From: Coniochaeta sp. PMI_546
Lineage: Eukaryota; Ascomycota; Sordariomycetes; Coniochaetales; Coniochaetaceae
Direction: 5' to 3'
Assembly (NCBI GenBank): GCA_021432605.1
Contig: MU271146.1
Span: 558,001 to 622,000, forward strand
DNA: 64,000 bases
The notes under the pieces were generated by a model. It searched no databases. It saw nothing but the letters and a program-made list of their open reading frames with translations, and was not told where the DNA came from. Shown piece after piece: positions 30,891 to 40,600 of the stretch (within the stretch, counting starts at the first letter, position 1; each line of letters opens with the position of its first letter). A program made the translations under genes and the position numbers.

Positions 30891-31689
30891 AAAAAATAAG
30901 GGGGATTGGGAAAAAGGCGGGGAAAAGTCCGCAGGAGAGTAGCCGGTTTTTAGGAGATTTAGCAGATTTAGCAGATTTGACGGCCCAATTAGGCAGCCAC
31001 ACATGGACCACGGTTCGCTCCACTTTAGTTACGAGGCGCAAGCAAACTCTGGCGCTGATCAGTTCGGCTGAGCTACCTGACTGCCTGACTGCATGCTTTC
31101 CAGTGGCACAGCGTTCAATGTTCCCCAGTTTTAGCACCTGAAACGCGCGGACAACACGCGTGCCAGAGCTCTTGGTGGAAATTGGGTCAGATTCAGCTAC
31201 ACAATAGTCCAGGATATACGACCGTCAGCTCCAACGGTTAGCAACAAGGGTGACTTGCGGCTGACAAGTGTGACTTAAGGTGGAGATCAAAAAGTCGGGG
31301 TGGATACTGAATTGAGTTGAGCATTGACTGCCGACATCTCCGAGGAATAGGGCGCTGAGTTATACACGACGTCCGAATCACGACTCCACGACTCCATCAT
31401 GAAGTTTGGGGCAGCTGCGAAATGCATCCACCAAATGCGATGCCGTTGCAACCGGGTTGCATCACGACTTAACCAAGAGAACAATGATGATCAATCGAGC
31501 ATTTGGAATCCTCCCCCTCGTTTATCCTCTTTTAATCAAGACCGCATGTGCCAGCATACGCTGAGTAAGAACTCTGAAGTTTGGTGACATCGTCATTGCG
31601 AGATTGCAAGGGCGTGTCGTAGGGCGTGTAGTAAGGCGCCGACGAACCAGAGAGATGCAACGCGATCACGACATCGCTCATTGACATGA
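30891..31689. other. Divergent intergenic region
   Basis: About 0.8 kb between the glycosyltransferase and the alpha/beta hydrolase. Polar 5' regions of both genes; no additional gene seen. Confidence 0.5.
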
Positions 31690-31697
31690 TATAAAAA
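31690..31697 (+). promoter_or_regulatory. TATA box of the alpha/beta hydrolase gene
   Basis: TATAAAAA lies about 102 bp upstream of the ATG at 31799. Confidence 0.45.
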
Positions 31698-31798
31698 TGC
31701 ACGAAGCCGTAGACAATCATTGACTCGACTAGATCAATCACTCAGGAGGCACAGACATCTCGACTTACCTGAGTATAACAGACAGACTAACCCAAGCA

Positions 31799-32674
31799 AT
31801 GGCCATTCCAAAAACTACCACAGTCTCGGCTGACGGCATACAGGTGTTCTATCGCCATGCCGGATCACCGTCATCACCGACCATCCTGCTCTTGCACGGG
31901 TTTCCCTCCTCCTCGCACCAGTTCCGCAACCTCATCCCTCTCCTCGCAGCGAAATACCACGTCGTAGCCCCCGACCTGCCAGGCTACGGCTTCACCGTCG
32001 TGCCAGCCGAGCGTGGCTACAAGTACACCTTTGCCAACCTCGCCACCACCATCGGTGCCTTTGTCGACGCCCTCGCCATCAAGAAGTTCGCAGTCTACAT
32101 CTTCGACTACGGCGCGCCGACAGGGCTGCGCCTCGCCCTGCAGCGACCAGAGGCAGTGGCCGGCATCATCTCGCAGAACGGGAACGCCTACGTCGAGGGC
32201 TTCGGCCAGCCCTTCTGGGCGCCGATCCAGAAGTACTGGGCCTCTGGCAGCCAGGAGGACCGCGACGCCCTGAGACAGCTCTTCGAGCTGCCGGCTACCA
32301 AGTGGCAGTACACCAACGGCGCCAAGAATCCGGACGCGATAGCGCCCGAGGCCTGGACGCTTGACCAGGCGCTGATGGACAGGGAGGGGAACAAGGAGAT
32401 ACAATTGGATTTGTTCTATAGCTACGGCACGAACGTGGAGCTTTATCCTGCTATTCAGCAGTACTTTAGAACCTCTGGCGTGCCGGTCCTGGCCGCGTGG
32501 GGAAAGAATGACGAGATCTTTGTCGCGCCTGGGGCGGAGGCGTTCAAGAGGGACGTAAAGAAGTTGGAGCTCAAGTATCTCGATGCTGGACACTTTGCGA
32601 TCGAGACCAATGAGGAGATCCTAGCTGGGTGGATCGAGGATTTCTTGGTCAAGTTTGATGTCTTCGGCAAGTGA
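31799..32674 (+). CDS. Alpha/beta hydrolase, epoxide hydrolase / dehalogenase-like
   Basis: An intronless 291-aa cytosolic enzyme starting MAIPKTTTVSADGIQVFYRH. The fold is canonical: oxyanion-hole HGFPSSS at 33-39, PDLPGYGFT at 58-65, nucleophile elbow with Asp103 in IFDYGAPTG (Asp instead of Ser, as in soluble epoxide hydrolases and haloalkane dehalogenases), acid Asp238 in WGKNDEIF and catalytic His265 in DAGHFAIET. Full family length. By family it hydrolyses an ester-like covalent intermediate formed on Asp from an epoxide, halide or related electrophile; the natural substrate is unknown. No targeting signal. GC-rich codon use, like its neighbours to the right. An accessory role in metabolism or detoxification is likely. 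Confidence 0.9.
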   Translation: MAIPKTTTVSADGIQVFYRHAGSPSSPTILLLHGFPSSSHQFRNLIPLLAAKYHVVAPDLPGYGFTVVPAERGYKYTFANLATTIGAFVDALAIKKFAVYIFDYGAPTGLRLALQRPEAVAGIISQNGNAYVEGFGQPFWAPIQKYWASGSQEDRDALRQLFELPATKWQYTNGAKNPDAIAPEAWTLDQALMDREGNKEIQLDLFYSYGTNVELYPAIQQYFRTSGVPVLAAWGKNDEIFVAPGAEAFKRDVKKLELKYLDAGHFAIETNEEILAGWIEDFLVKFDVFGK

Positions 32675-32991
32675 GGCGGGTTGCGGTATGTCCAGTAGAG
32701 TCTAGTCGATGCAACGCTCTAAATAGCACCCAATAGGGGAAATTACAGTGGCTGTTTTCAGGGGCTCGCCCTTAGCGGCAGTGATCTACAGGTGAGCGCG
32801 CAATTATGTTTGACCGAAAGCCTATCCCAACTCTCACCACGGTGTGGGGCAACAGCCGGACTGGAAGCTCCCCGCACGTGCCCCACCAACATTTCGTCAA
32901 GCAAAGGTGCCACCTTATCGACAACCACCTCTCCTTAACTCAACCCAAGGACGCATCACCGAGATCCAGCTGCACCTCACAACAAGCAGCC
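32675..32991. other. Short intergenic region upstream of SRP54
   Basis: 317 bp with the 3' UTR of the hydrolase and the promoter/leader of SRP54 (AACAAGCAGCC before the ATG). No TATA box, as usual for a housekeeping gene. Confidence 0.5.
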
Positions 32992-34633
32992 ATGGTTCTC
33001 CAAGACCTAGGGCGCCGCATAAACGCGGCCGTGTCAGACCTGACACGGGCGCCAAATCTAGACGAAAAGGCAAGTATCTAGCCCATCCATCCATCGCCAC
33101 CTCTTCCTCCACTGGCACCCGGACTAACCATGCTTACCCCCATGCCAGGCCTTCGACTCCATGCTAAAAGAGATCTGCTCCGCCCTGCTCGAAGCAGACG
33201 TCAACGTCAGGCTCGTCGGCCAACTCCGCAAATCCATCCGGTCCACCGTCAACTTCAAAGAGCTGCCCCCGGCAGTGAACAAGAAGCGCCTGATCCAAAA
33301 GGCCGTCTTCGACGAGCTCGTCCGCCTCGTCGACCCCCACGCCGAGCCCTTCAAGCCCAAGAAGGGCAAGTCCAACGTCATCATGTTTGTCGGCCTGCAG
33401 GGCGCCGGCAAGACGACCACCTGCACGAAGCTGGCGAGGCATTACCAGAGCAGGGGGTTCCGCGCCTGCCTGGTGTGCGCCGACACCTTCCGCGCCGGCG
33501 CCTTCGACCAGCTGAAGCAGAACGCGACCAAGGCCAAGATCCCGTACTACGGCAGCCTGACGGAGACCGACCCCGCGGCCGTGGCGAGGGAGGGCGTGGA
33601 GAAGTTCAAGAAGGAGAGGTTCGAGGTCATCATCGTCGATACCTCGGGCAGACACAGGCAGGAGAGCGCGCTCTTCCAGGAGATGGTGGATATCCAGGCC
33701 GCCATCCGGCCGGACGAGACCATCATGGTGCTCGACGCGTCCATCGGTCAGCAGGCCGAGGCGCAGGCCAAGGCCTTCAAGGAGGCGGCCGACTTCGGAG
33801 CCATCATCATCACCAAGACCGACGGCCACGCCAGCGGCGGCGGAGCCATCTCCGCCGTCGCGGCGACCCACACGCCCATCGTCTTCATCGGCACGGGCGA
33901 GCACATGCTCGACCTCGAGCGGTTCGCCCCGCAGCAGTTCGTCAACAAGCTCCTGGGCATGGGCGACATGGCCAGCCTGGTGGAGCACGTGCAGAGCCTC
34001 AAGCTCGACCAGAAGGACACCATCAAGCACATCACGGAGGGCATCTTCACCATCCGCGACCTGCGCGACCAGCTCCAGAACATCATGAAGATGGGGCCCC
34101 TGTCCAAGATGGCGGGCATGATCCCCGGCATGTCCGGCATGATGCAGGGCATGGACGACGAGGAAGGGTCGGCCAAGCTCAAGCGCATGATCTTCATCTG
34201 CGACAGCATGACGGAGAAGGAGCTCGACTCGGACGGCAAGATGTTCGTCGAGCAGCCCACGCGCATGACGCGGGTGGCCAGGGGGAGCGGCACGACGGTG
34301 CGCGAGGTCGAGGACCTGCTCACGCAGCAGCGCATGATGGCCGGCATGGCCAAGAAGATGGGCGGGAACATGAAGAACATGCAGAGGGCGCAGAGCGCCA
34401 TGGCAGGGGGAAACAAGGCGCAGCAGCTGGCGGCCATGCAGAAGAGGTTGCAGAGCATGGGCGGGCCCGGGGCGGCGGGCGGGGGCATGCCGGACATGGG
34501 GAGCCTGATGAAGATGCTCGGCGGCGGCGGGATGGGGGGCGGGATGCCGGATATGTCGGCCATGATGAAGCAGATGGGTATGGGCGGCGGGATGCCGGGG
34601 ATGGGTGGCGGGCGGGGGAGGGGTGGGAGGTGA
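32992..34633 (+). CDS. SRP54: Signal recognition particle 54-kDa subunit
   Basis: Two exons, 32992-33069 ([20 protein letters not shown]..., 26 codons) and 33149-34633, give 520 aa. The 79-bp intron has a GC donor (AAAG|GCAAGT), CTAAC branch and CCAG acceptor; no GT donor keeps the frame into [20 protein letters not shown]. Order: N domain helices, then the GTPase with [10 protein letters not shown] (P-loop), [17 protein letters not shown] and [11 protein letters not shown]. Last is the Met-rich M domain ([11 protein letters not shown]..., [11 protein letters not shown]), which binds signal sequences and SRP RNA, ending in a Gly/Met tail ([10 protein letters not shown]). Role: the SRP GTPase that recognises secretory signal sequences on the ribosome and docks to the receptor. 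Normal length for fungi. Very sure. Confidence 0.98.
33070..33148 (+). other. Non-canonical GC-AG intron in SRP54
   Basis: 79 bp; donor AAG|GCAAGT, branch GACTAAC, acceptor GCCAG. The nearby GTATCT donor would shift the reading frame. Confidence 0.85.
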
Positions 34634-34915
34634 AGTGTCGGCCTCATATGGGTGGTGGGGAATGTGTCGATGGGAACTGGCCTTACCTGCACATGGAGAG
34701 AGTCTATAATAGTTTGGTTGGCTGTGCATTTGTATGGCGTTTCGGTGGGGGTGAACTGGCATGGGCTGGATATCACCAGGAGCGACAAGGGGATAGCATG
34801 GTCAAGAATGGTTTGATATCCCAATGTTCAACGCCTCGTTTACGAGCTTATGCCGGATCCATATCTTATCATGCTGCATAAAGGGAATAAAGACGAAATG
34901 CCCGCTCGTAATGCA

Positions 34916-37393
34916 CTAAAAGTTCCCGCTGTCCTGGCAGTCAAAGGCCTCCGCAGTGTAGTCATAGCTGCTGTCGTCTCCCAGATAGTCGTATGAATTA
35001 TCTCTTGCCTCTGTCCCGGCGAAGGCATCATAGCCGCCAGCATCCGCGTACCCATCGCCGGCGAAAGCATCGTAACCGCCGGCGTCCGCATACGAGTCGC
35101 CACCACCGTACGCGTCTTGTGCCCCATAGCTGTCGGTCTGATAAGTGTCTGCCCCGGCGTAGGCGCCGGTCTCTGTGTATGCCCCCTGAGCGTCGTAACT
35201 CGCTTGGTCCGCGTATGCGTCCTGGCCTCTAGACGTGTCTGCCCCGGCGTACGTCTGCGTTCCTGAGTAGGCCTCTGCCCCGGCATAGCTTTCTGTCCCG
35301 GCGTAGGTTTCGGCTCCGCTGTATGCCGCTGCGCCGGTCTCTGCTCCCGTGTAAGACTCGGCCCCGGCATAGGCGCTCGCTCCTGCGTAGGCCTCTGTCC
35401 CTGCGTAGCTTTCAGCGCCGGCATATGTCTCGGTCCCGCTGCTGTAGGAAGCCGCACCCGCGTATGTCTCGGTGCCAGCAGCGGTCTCCGTCCCGGCGTA
35501 GGCTGCGGCTCCGCTGTAGGTCTCTGCACCGCTGTAGGTACCGCTGTCCACAGCCGTGCTGCTGTTGACTGCGGTGCTGTTGTCCACAAATGTGGTGTTG
35601 TCGACGGCAGTGTTGTTTACGGTGGTGTTCGAGTTATCCACGAACGAGTTGTTCTCGACAAACACATTGTTCTCGACAGTGGTCGAGTTATTCACAAAGT
35701 TGTTATTCTCCACGAAGCTGCTGTTCTCAACGAAATTGTTGTTCTCCACGTAGGTGTTGTTCTCCACGACCGTCGTGTTCTCTGCGACAGTATTGTTCTC
35801 CACGACGGCAGTGTTGCCAATTGCGCCGCCTCCAACCATGCCGCCTCCGCCGCTCTGGTGGATATCAACATCGACATACGACGAGCCACCGCCGGCAACA
35901 GCCCGACCGGACCCTTCGTATATGTCAATGTCGACGATTGGTCCGCTCGTAGCACCCATCATGTGCGGCGGGCCGTTTCTAGCACCCATGATCGCTGCAC
36001 CGGCGATGGCACCGACAGCTGCTCCTCCGGCGAAGGCGAGTGCTGTGTTCGAGCCCTGTCCTTGGGCCGGCCCGCGCGCCATTGGCGGACCATATTGTTG
36101 CTGAGGTGCCATGGGAGGACCCATTGGTCTCATCGGCTGGCCGACCGGCGCTCTAGGTGGCATCGAGTATCCAACCGGCCCTGGGGCAGCCACCGGGTAG
36201 CTATTTGGATTAGGAGGGGCTGCGGAAACAGGTGGAGGCGACTGCCAGTTCGCTGGTCTCGCCGCAGGCGGTGGTGGCGCGTAGCTGGCTTGCTGAGCAC
36301 CGACGGTCACATTTACCGTCCCGTTGACTGTAACGCCTGGGGGCGTCTGTGCCTGAGACGCGCCATTATGGTAGGGACTGTTCGAGACAGGTGGCCCTAC
36401 AGGGGCATAAACTTGGTGATTGCCGCCTTGCTGGGCAGTGGGCTTTGCTGTTGCAGCCTGCTGCTGCGTGCCTGGCCCAGCGGTATAGCCATACTTGGCG
36501 GCCTCCTTCTTGAACTTGGCCTCGATGCCGTGCTTAAGCTCGTGGGACATGATGGCAGTCGCGATGCCCCCTGCAATGCCCATGCCGATTTTCTGGCCTG
36601 AGGAGAGTTTGTCGAGGAACCCTTTCTTAGCCGGTTCCGTGCTGGATCCAGAGCCTGGGGCGGTCGGCTGGGTATAGGTTGGCTGAGTTGGGGCATTGTA
36701 CTGCGGCTGGGAGGTTTGTGGAGCTTGGTTCCCGGATGGAACTTTGCTGTGAGAAGGGGAAGGCTGAGCGTAGCTCGGCCTGGGCTGTTCCTGTGCTTGG
36801 TTTGACGGAGGAGCAAAAGAAGGCGAACCTGCTAGGTGGGGCCCTCCAACGGAAGGCTGGCCAGAGTGCGACGGGGGTGGTTGCGACTGAGAGGCTCCAT
36901 AGGTCGCATACTGTCCTGTCATCACCGTACCTTGTTGAGGCTGGCCCTGGGAAGGACTTGGGAATGAAGTTTGCGCGTACTGCGGTTGTTGCGTTGGTGG
37001 CGGGGTTGGATAGCTAACGCCCGCAGCCGACCAGCCAAAGTAACCATCCCCAGACCCAGGCTTGGTCGCCGGCGGGGACGAGACATGGGTTGATGGCGGT
37101 GTTGGATACGGATTGACTTGCTGTAGCTGTGCGGACGACTGAGCCTGAGAGGAATGAGAGTCCTGGCCATACTGGGCTGGTGGTGGACTCGGTTGGGGTG
37201 GTTTATTCAAGATGGTCATGTTCGCCATGGCAATTTCTAGGCCACCCATCGGAGGATGGCCGTTCTGCGGAGCCTGTCCTCCATACTGTGGCGAAGCAGG
37301 AGAGTAGACTTGTCCATACTTCTGATGCTGTGTCGGGGCCGGATTGTAGCTCTGAGGCGGAGGCGCATAGGACTGTTGGCCAGGATAACTCAT
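34916..37393 (-). CDS. Low-complexity protein with C-terminal hexapeptide repeats
   Basis: An intronless 825-aa frame from the ATG at 37393 (MSYPGQQSYAPPPQSY). Residues 1-260 are disordered, rich in Pro, Gln, Ser and Tyr. KKGFLDKLSSGQKIGMGIAGG at about 265-285 is a glycine-zipper-like helix, as in some fungal Gly-rich cell-periphery proteins. A second zipper (AFAGGAAVGAIAGAAIMG) lies near 450-467. Short VDIDIYEGS and YVDVDIHQS strands follow. Residues 525-612 are about 15 six-residue units (V-[ED]-N-[NTS]-[TNS]-x), and 613-720 are about 17 units of Y-[AS]-G-[AT]-E-[TS], fading into a Tyr/Asp/Gly tail. No catalytic domain. Paired zippers plus N-rich repeats suggest an assembling or amyloid-like protein. 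The function is unknown. It is convergent with SRP54. Confidence 0.85.
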   Translation of the reverse strand: MSYPGQQSYAPPPQSYNPAPTQHQKYGQVYSPASPQYGGQAPQNGHPPMGGLEIAMANMTILNKPPQPSPPPAQYGQDSHSSQAQSSAQLQQVNPYPTPPSTHVSSPPATKPGSGDGYFGWSAAGVSYPTPPPTQQPQYAQTSFPSPSQGQPQQGTVMTGQYATYGASQSQPPPSHSGQPSVGGPHLAGSPSFAPPSNQAQEQPRPSYAQPSPSHSKVPSGNQAPQTSQPQYNAPTQPTYTQPTAPGSGSSTEPAKKGFLDKLSSGQKIGMGIAGGIATAIMSHELKHGIEAKFKKEAAKYGYTAGPGTQQQAATAKPTAQQGGNHQVYAPVGPPVSNSPYHNGASQAQTPPGVTVNGTVNVTVGAQQASYAPPPPAARPANWQSPPPVSAAPPNPNSYPVAAPGPVGYSMPPRAPVGQPMRPMGPPMAPQQQYGPPMARGPAQGQGSNTALAFAGGAAVGAIAGAAIMGARNGPPHMMGATSGPIVDIDIYEGSGRAVAGGGSSYVDVDIHQSGGGGMVGGGAIGNTAVVENNTVAENTTVVENNTYVENNNFVENSSFVENNNFVNNSTTVENNVFVENNSFVDNSNTTVNNTAVDNTTFVDNSTAVNSSTAVDSGTYSGAETYSGAAAYAGTETAAGTETYAGAASYSSGTETYAGAESYAGTEAYAGASAYAGAESYTGAETGAAAYSGAETYAGTESYAGAEAYSGTQTYAGADTSRGQDAYADQASYDAQGAYTETGAYAGADTYQTDSYGAQDAYGGGDSYADAGGYDAFAGDGYADAGGYDAFAGTEARDNSYDYLGDDSSYDYTAEAFDCQDSGNF
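35000..35818 (-). repeat. 18-bp-period (hexapeptide) coding repeat array
   Basis: On the minus strand two blocks share a six-codon period: GTxGAGAACAAC-type units (VENNxF, about 35818-35560) and TACGCCGGGGC-type units (YAGAES, about 35560-35230), the second decaying to about 35000. Copies differ at synonymous and non-synonymous sites, so the array is old or under selection. Confidence 0.8.
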
Positions 37394-38391
37394 GGTCGGT
37401 CACAGGGCAAGGAGACGTTGACGAAGCGGGCCGATAATGTATGTGTCTATACAGAACAGTTGCTCCTGAACCAGGATTCCGCTTGTGGCTTAGGGTGAAA
37501 AGCCAAGGTCTTGAGCACTAACAGAGGGTGTTGATGATGTCCACCCGATCACCAAGGAATGCCAAGTTGCAGTGCAAGTGAAGAAAGCTTGACCACAGAA
37601 GGAATTTGGAAGAAGCCTCAGCAGAGCCTCTCACTCTGCCGAGGTTTAGTATTAAAAACGAGTGCCGCTTCTCTTCCATTGCGCGAAGCTCAATTAGGGC
37701 AAGCATAGTGCGGCTGAATCGAGTCGCTCCCAACAAGTCGCCCATTGGCTAAGCGTCGCAGCAGCTGAAGAGCTATCGGCAAGCCACCAAGCACGAACTC
37801 CTTTGGGACAGGATCGCGAGCGAATGCTGGCACACTGTGTTCTGTGCGAAGCTTCCCGTCCCACGCTGCGGATGTTTGGAGGGCTCAACTCGATTCCTCT
37901 CGTCCATAAACATGCCAGCGTTAGATAGCGAGTGTCCCACAGTCGCACAAACGATGAGTGGAAAATTTCAAACCTCCATGCACATGGTAAGCAACCAAGC
38001 AGCATCATGTATTACGGCGGAAAATAATGTTGGTCAATTGATTCTCTCACTTTGTCTCGAAGGAATAGGATACCGTTGCAACACCAGGAAACCCATTCTT
38101 TCCTCCACCGTCACTTGTCACTGGCATTCACAGCGCGACCGGGACAATGCCCATCCTCCTCATGTTTCACAAAACCCTTGCCGAAAGAGCTTCCGTCGAA
38201 ACACACACTCTGTCATCTTGACTCATCCCCGGCACGGGACAATGCTCAGATGACCGGGCAAAAGAATCCAGTGCAACGCAATCGACCTCCGAATAAACGA
38301 AGACCAGGCAGTGCCAGCGTACCTCGATGAAACACCTGTCAAAGTGGAACAGCAGACTTGGTATAGCTTTCACGTCAGCCAAACTGGGGAA
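37394..38391. other. Intergenic region
   Basis: About 1 kb: promoter of the hexapeptide-repeat gene on the left and 3' flank of the Ser/Ala-rich gene on the right. No gene supported. Confidence 0.5.
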
Positions 38392-40600
38392 TCATGCCAA
38401 CACAAAACCAGCCAAAACAAGCGACAACACTGCTACCGGACCAGCTAATGCCGACACCTGAGCTGCCGAATCTGCGATGACTGAAGAAGTTGCTACACCG
38501 CCGTCGGATCTGGCCGAATTGCTGCTTGCTGAGGTGCTGAATGCGGTCACTGTCCGAGTAATCGTTACCGTATTCCCGGCTGCGCTGTCCAGAGGCGCAT
38601 CTGCAGGGTTCGACTCAGGCCTGGTATCTACAGCTGCTGTAAGCACCACTCCAGGCTCAACCGTCGCATCAGGGTGTGCATACGTACCTTGGCCACGCCC
38701 CGTAGTATAGGTAATGAATGCGCCAGGATGCTGGCTAGTCCACACAGCGTATGGCACGCCATCGATGAGAGTGAAGCCTCCAGGACGAGGGTCGATGATG
38801 GCACCAATAGTGGTTGTAGGGCCAGGGGTGACGTGGACAACTGACGCGGAGAGTGTAGAGGTCGAGTAGCTGATGAACGTTGGATCAAGGCTGTACGCCC
38901 CTGGAAGAGTGAATGTGGACGTGGGCAGCGTAACAACTTCAGGGCCAAAGGGCACGGCATTTCCAGGAAGGGTAGGAACAGTGCTCAAGAGGCTGGAGAA
39001 CTGCTCGAAGTCCGCGACGGTGACCGTGGTGGCTTGGATTGCCCGGCGGCCAAAACGTTTGGTCCCAGGCAAGGTCGATGTTGGCGTCACTGTCGTCGTC
39101 GTGGCTGAGGTCGAACTGGTGACCGTTGAAGTAGGCACTGTGACAGTAGTCGAGGCAACCGTCGAGGTGGTCGAGGCAACTGTAGCGGTAGACGAGGTGA
39201 CTGTGGTAGTACGCGATGCTACCGTGGAGGTAGTCGAGGCGACTGTGATAGTAGTTGAAGGCACCGTTACGGTAGTGGAAGCAGCCGTGGCGGTGATGGA
39301 AGGAACTGTGACGGTGGTTGCGAGGTTAGTTCCGGTGACCGTGGAAGTGCTTGGCGAAACTGTGGCAGAGCTCGAACTCGAAGTTGAGGGAGTCACTGTG
39401 ACTACAGGGGCGGTCGCAGTGACTGTGGTCGATGCAGACGACGCTGAGCTAGATGTGGTCAAAGCAGAGATCACCGATGAGAGAGACGAGGCCGAGGACG
39501 AAGTGGGTAGCCCAGAGGGCAGAACACCGGACAGCGAGGCAGTAGATGAAGTTGAGGTTGAGGTTGAGGATGAGGAAGGAATCGAAAGAGGGGTACCGGA
39601 AACGGACGTCGAGGCAGTCGAAGCCGACGAAGCCGATGCCCTCGATGCAGAGGCCAGTGCAAAAGATGCCGACAGAGCAGAGATTGACGAAGCGAAGGCC
39701 GCTGATACAGAGGCAGCTGATGCAGAGGCAGACGCAGCAGATGCCGAAAGAGCAGCGGCGGCTGATGCAGATGCGACTGAAGCAGAGGCCGACGAGATGA
39801 ATGCAGACAGAGCGGCGGCTGCGGAAGCGGAGGCAGCTGAAACAGACGCCGACAATGCTGCCGCGGCGGAAGCTGCCGACGCGGATGCCGACAAGGCTGC
39901 CGCGGCTGAGGCTGCTGAAGCTGACGCCGACAAAGCTGCTGCTGCGGAAGCTGCCGAGGCGGAAGCTGCTGAAGCGGAAGCCGACAGGGCTGCGTCTACT
40001 GAAGCAGCTGAGGCAGCCGAAGCAGATGCTGACAATGCCGCAGCCGCGGAATCAGAAGCAGAATCAGCCGTCGAAACAGGAGCACCGGAAAGCGGAGCAC
40101 CAGTGTGAGGTCCCTTAGCAGAATGTGTTGGCTCAACACCGCCGTGTCCATGCCACTGGTCGTCCCACTCATTCCCTTCGGAGCCACTCCAGTCGTGCGA
40201 GTTGGAGTCACCCCATTGCTCCCTGTCGGGCTCGTCCCAGTCTTCCTGGCTCTCCTAAGGCCAAGATTCTTCTTGGCCAAGCAGATTCCTGGGAACCGTG
40301 GGAGCACGCGTTGCTGTTGAAGGTAATCGTCAGTGTCATAGAGCTGTACGGAGAGAATGCTTCTCACTTACCAATGATAACATTCGGGCGGGCGGTCGGG
40401 AAGACAGTGATGAGAGTTGTGATGGTCAGCACCGGAGGTACGTCGTCGGCTTGTCTCGCCTGGTTGACGAACGAGACATCGTTGCAGCGTGCAGCATGAC
40501 GACCGGGGGCGGCCTGGTTGCACGGCTGAGAGTTGCGGGAGCCCGTGGTCAAGGCAACAGCAACGGTGGGAACCACAGCGAGAAGACTGAAGAGCTTCAT
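38392..40600 (-). CDS. Secreted Ser/Ala- and Thr/Val-rich GPI-anchored protein; in-frame TAG in preferred splicing
   Basis: Exon 1 (40600-40372) starts at an ATG opening a signal peptide (MKLFSLLAVVPTVAVALTTG), followed by a Cys-containing ectodomain (CNQAAPGRHAARC) and TLITVFPTARPNVIIG. The best intron is 40371-40314 (GTAAGT donor, CTGAC branch, CAACAG acceptor), phase 1. It joins the frame open to 38392, but TAG at 40257-40255 interrupts it within GQEESWP(stop)ESQEDWDEP. Using a GAAG acceptor at 40242 would skip the stop, with no good branch site nearby. Downstream: a Trp/acid region, about 140 residues of Ser/Ala repeats, then TTVTVPSTT-type Thr/Val repeats, a globular part, and a hydrophobic tail (GPVAVLSLVLAGFVLA) fitting a GPI signal. 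Either an alternative acceptor, a recent nonsense change or a sequence error. Probably a cell-wall protein. Confidence 0.72.
39600..40050 (-). repeat. Ser/Ala coding repeat tract
   Basis: Imperfect units of GCATCTGCTTCGGCT type encode ALSASASAASA-like runs for about 140 residues. The skewed composition also keeps the opposite strand open (411 codons), which is not taken as a gene. Confidence 0.8.

Noticed and set aside
30891-31004. Upstream non-ATG extension of the glycosyltransferase
   Set aside because: It would put about 38 low-quality residues before the type II anchor; the ATG at 30890 gives the normal topology.
33164-34824. Long minus-strand frames (532 and 358 codons) across SRP54
   Set aside because: They are antisense shadows of a GC-rich coding exon; their translations are His/Leu/Pro-rich with no family features, while the plus strand is unmistakable SRP54.
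33130-34881. 583-codon plus frame overlapping SRP54
   Set aside because: An Arg/Gly/His-rich off-frame translation of the same exon; it starts inside the intron and shows no domain.
35558-36601. Plus frames opposite the hexapeptide-repeat gene
   Set aside because: They stay open only because of the 18-bp repeat register; their composition is nonsense-like.
38873-40108. 411-codon plus frame opposite the Ser/Ala-rich protein
   Set aside because: Its Ala/Glu/Asp/Val-only composition follows from the repeat on the other strand; no signal peptide, introns or family.
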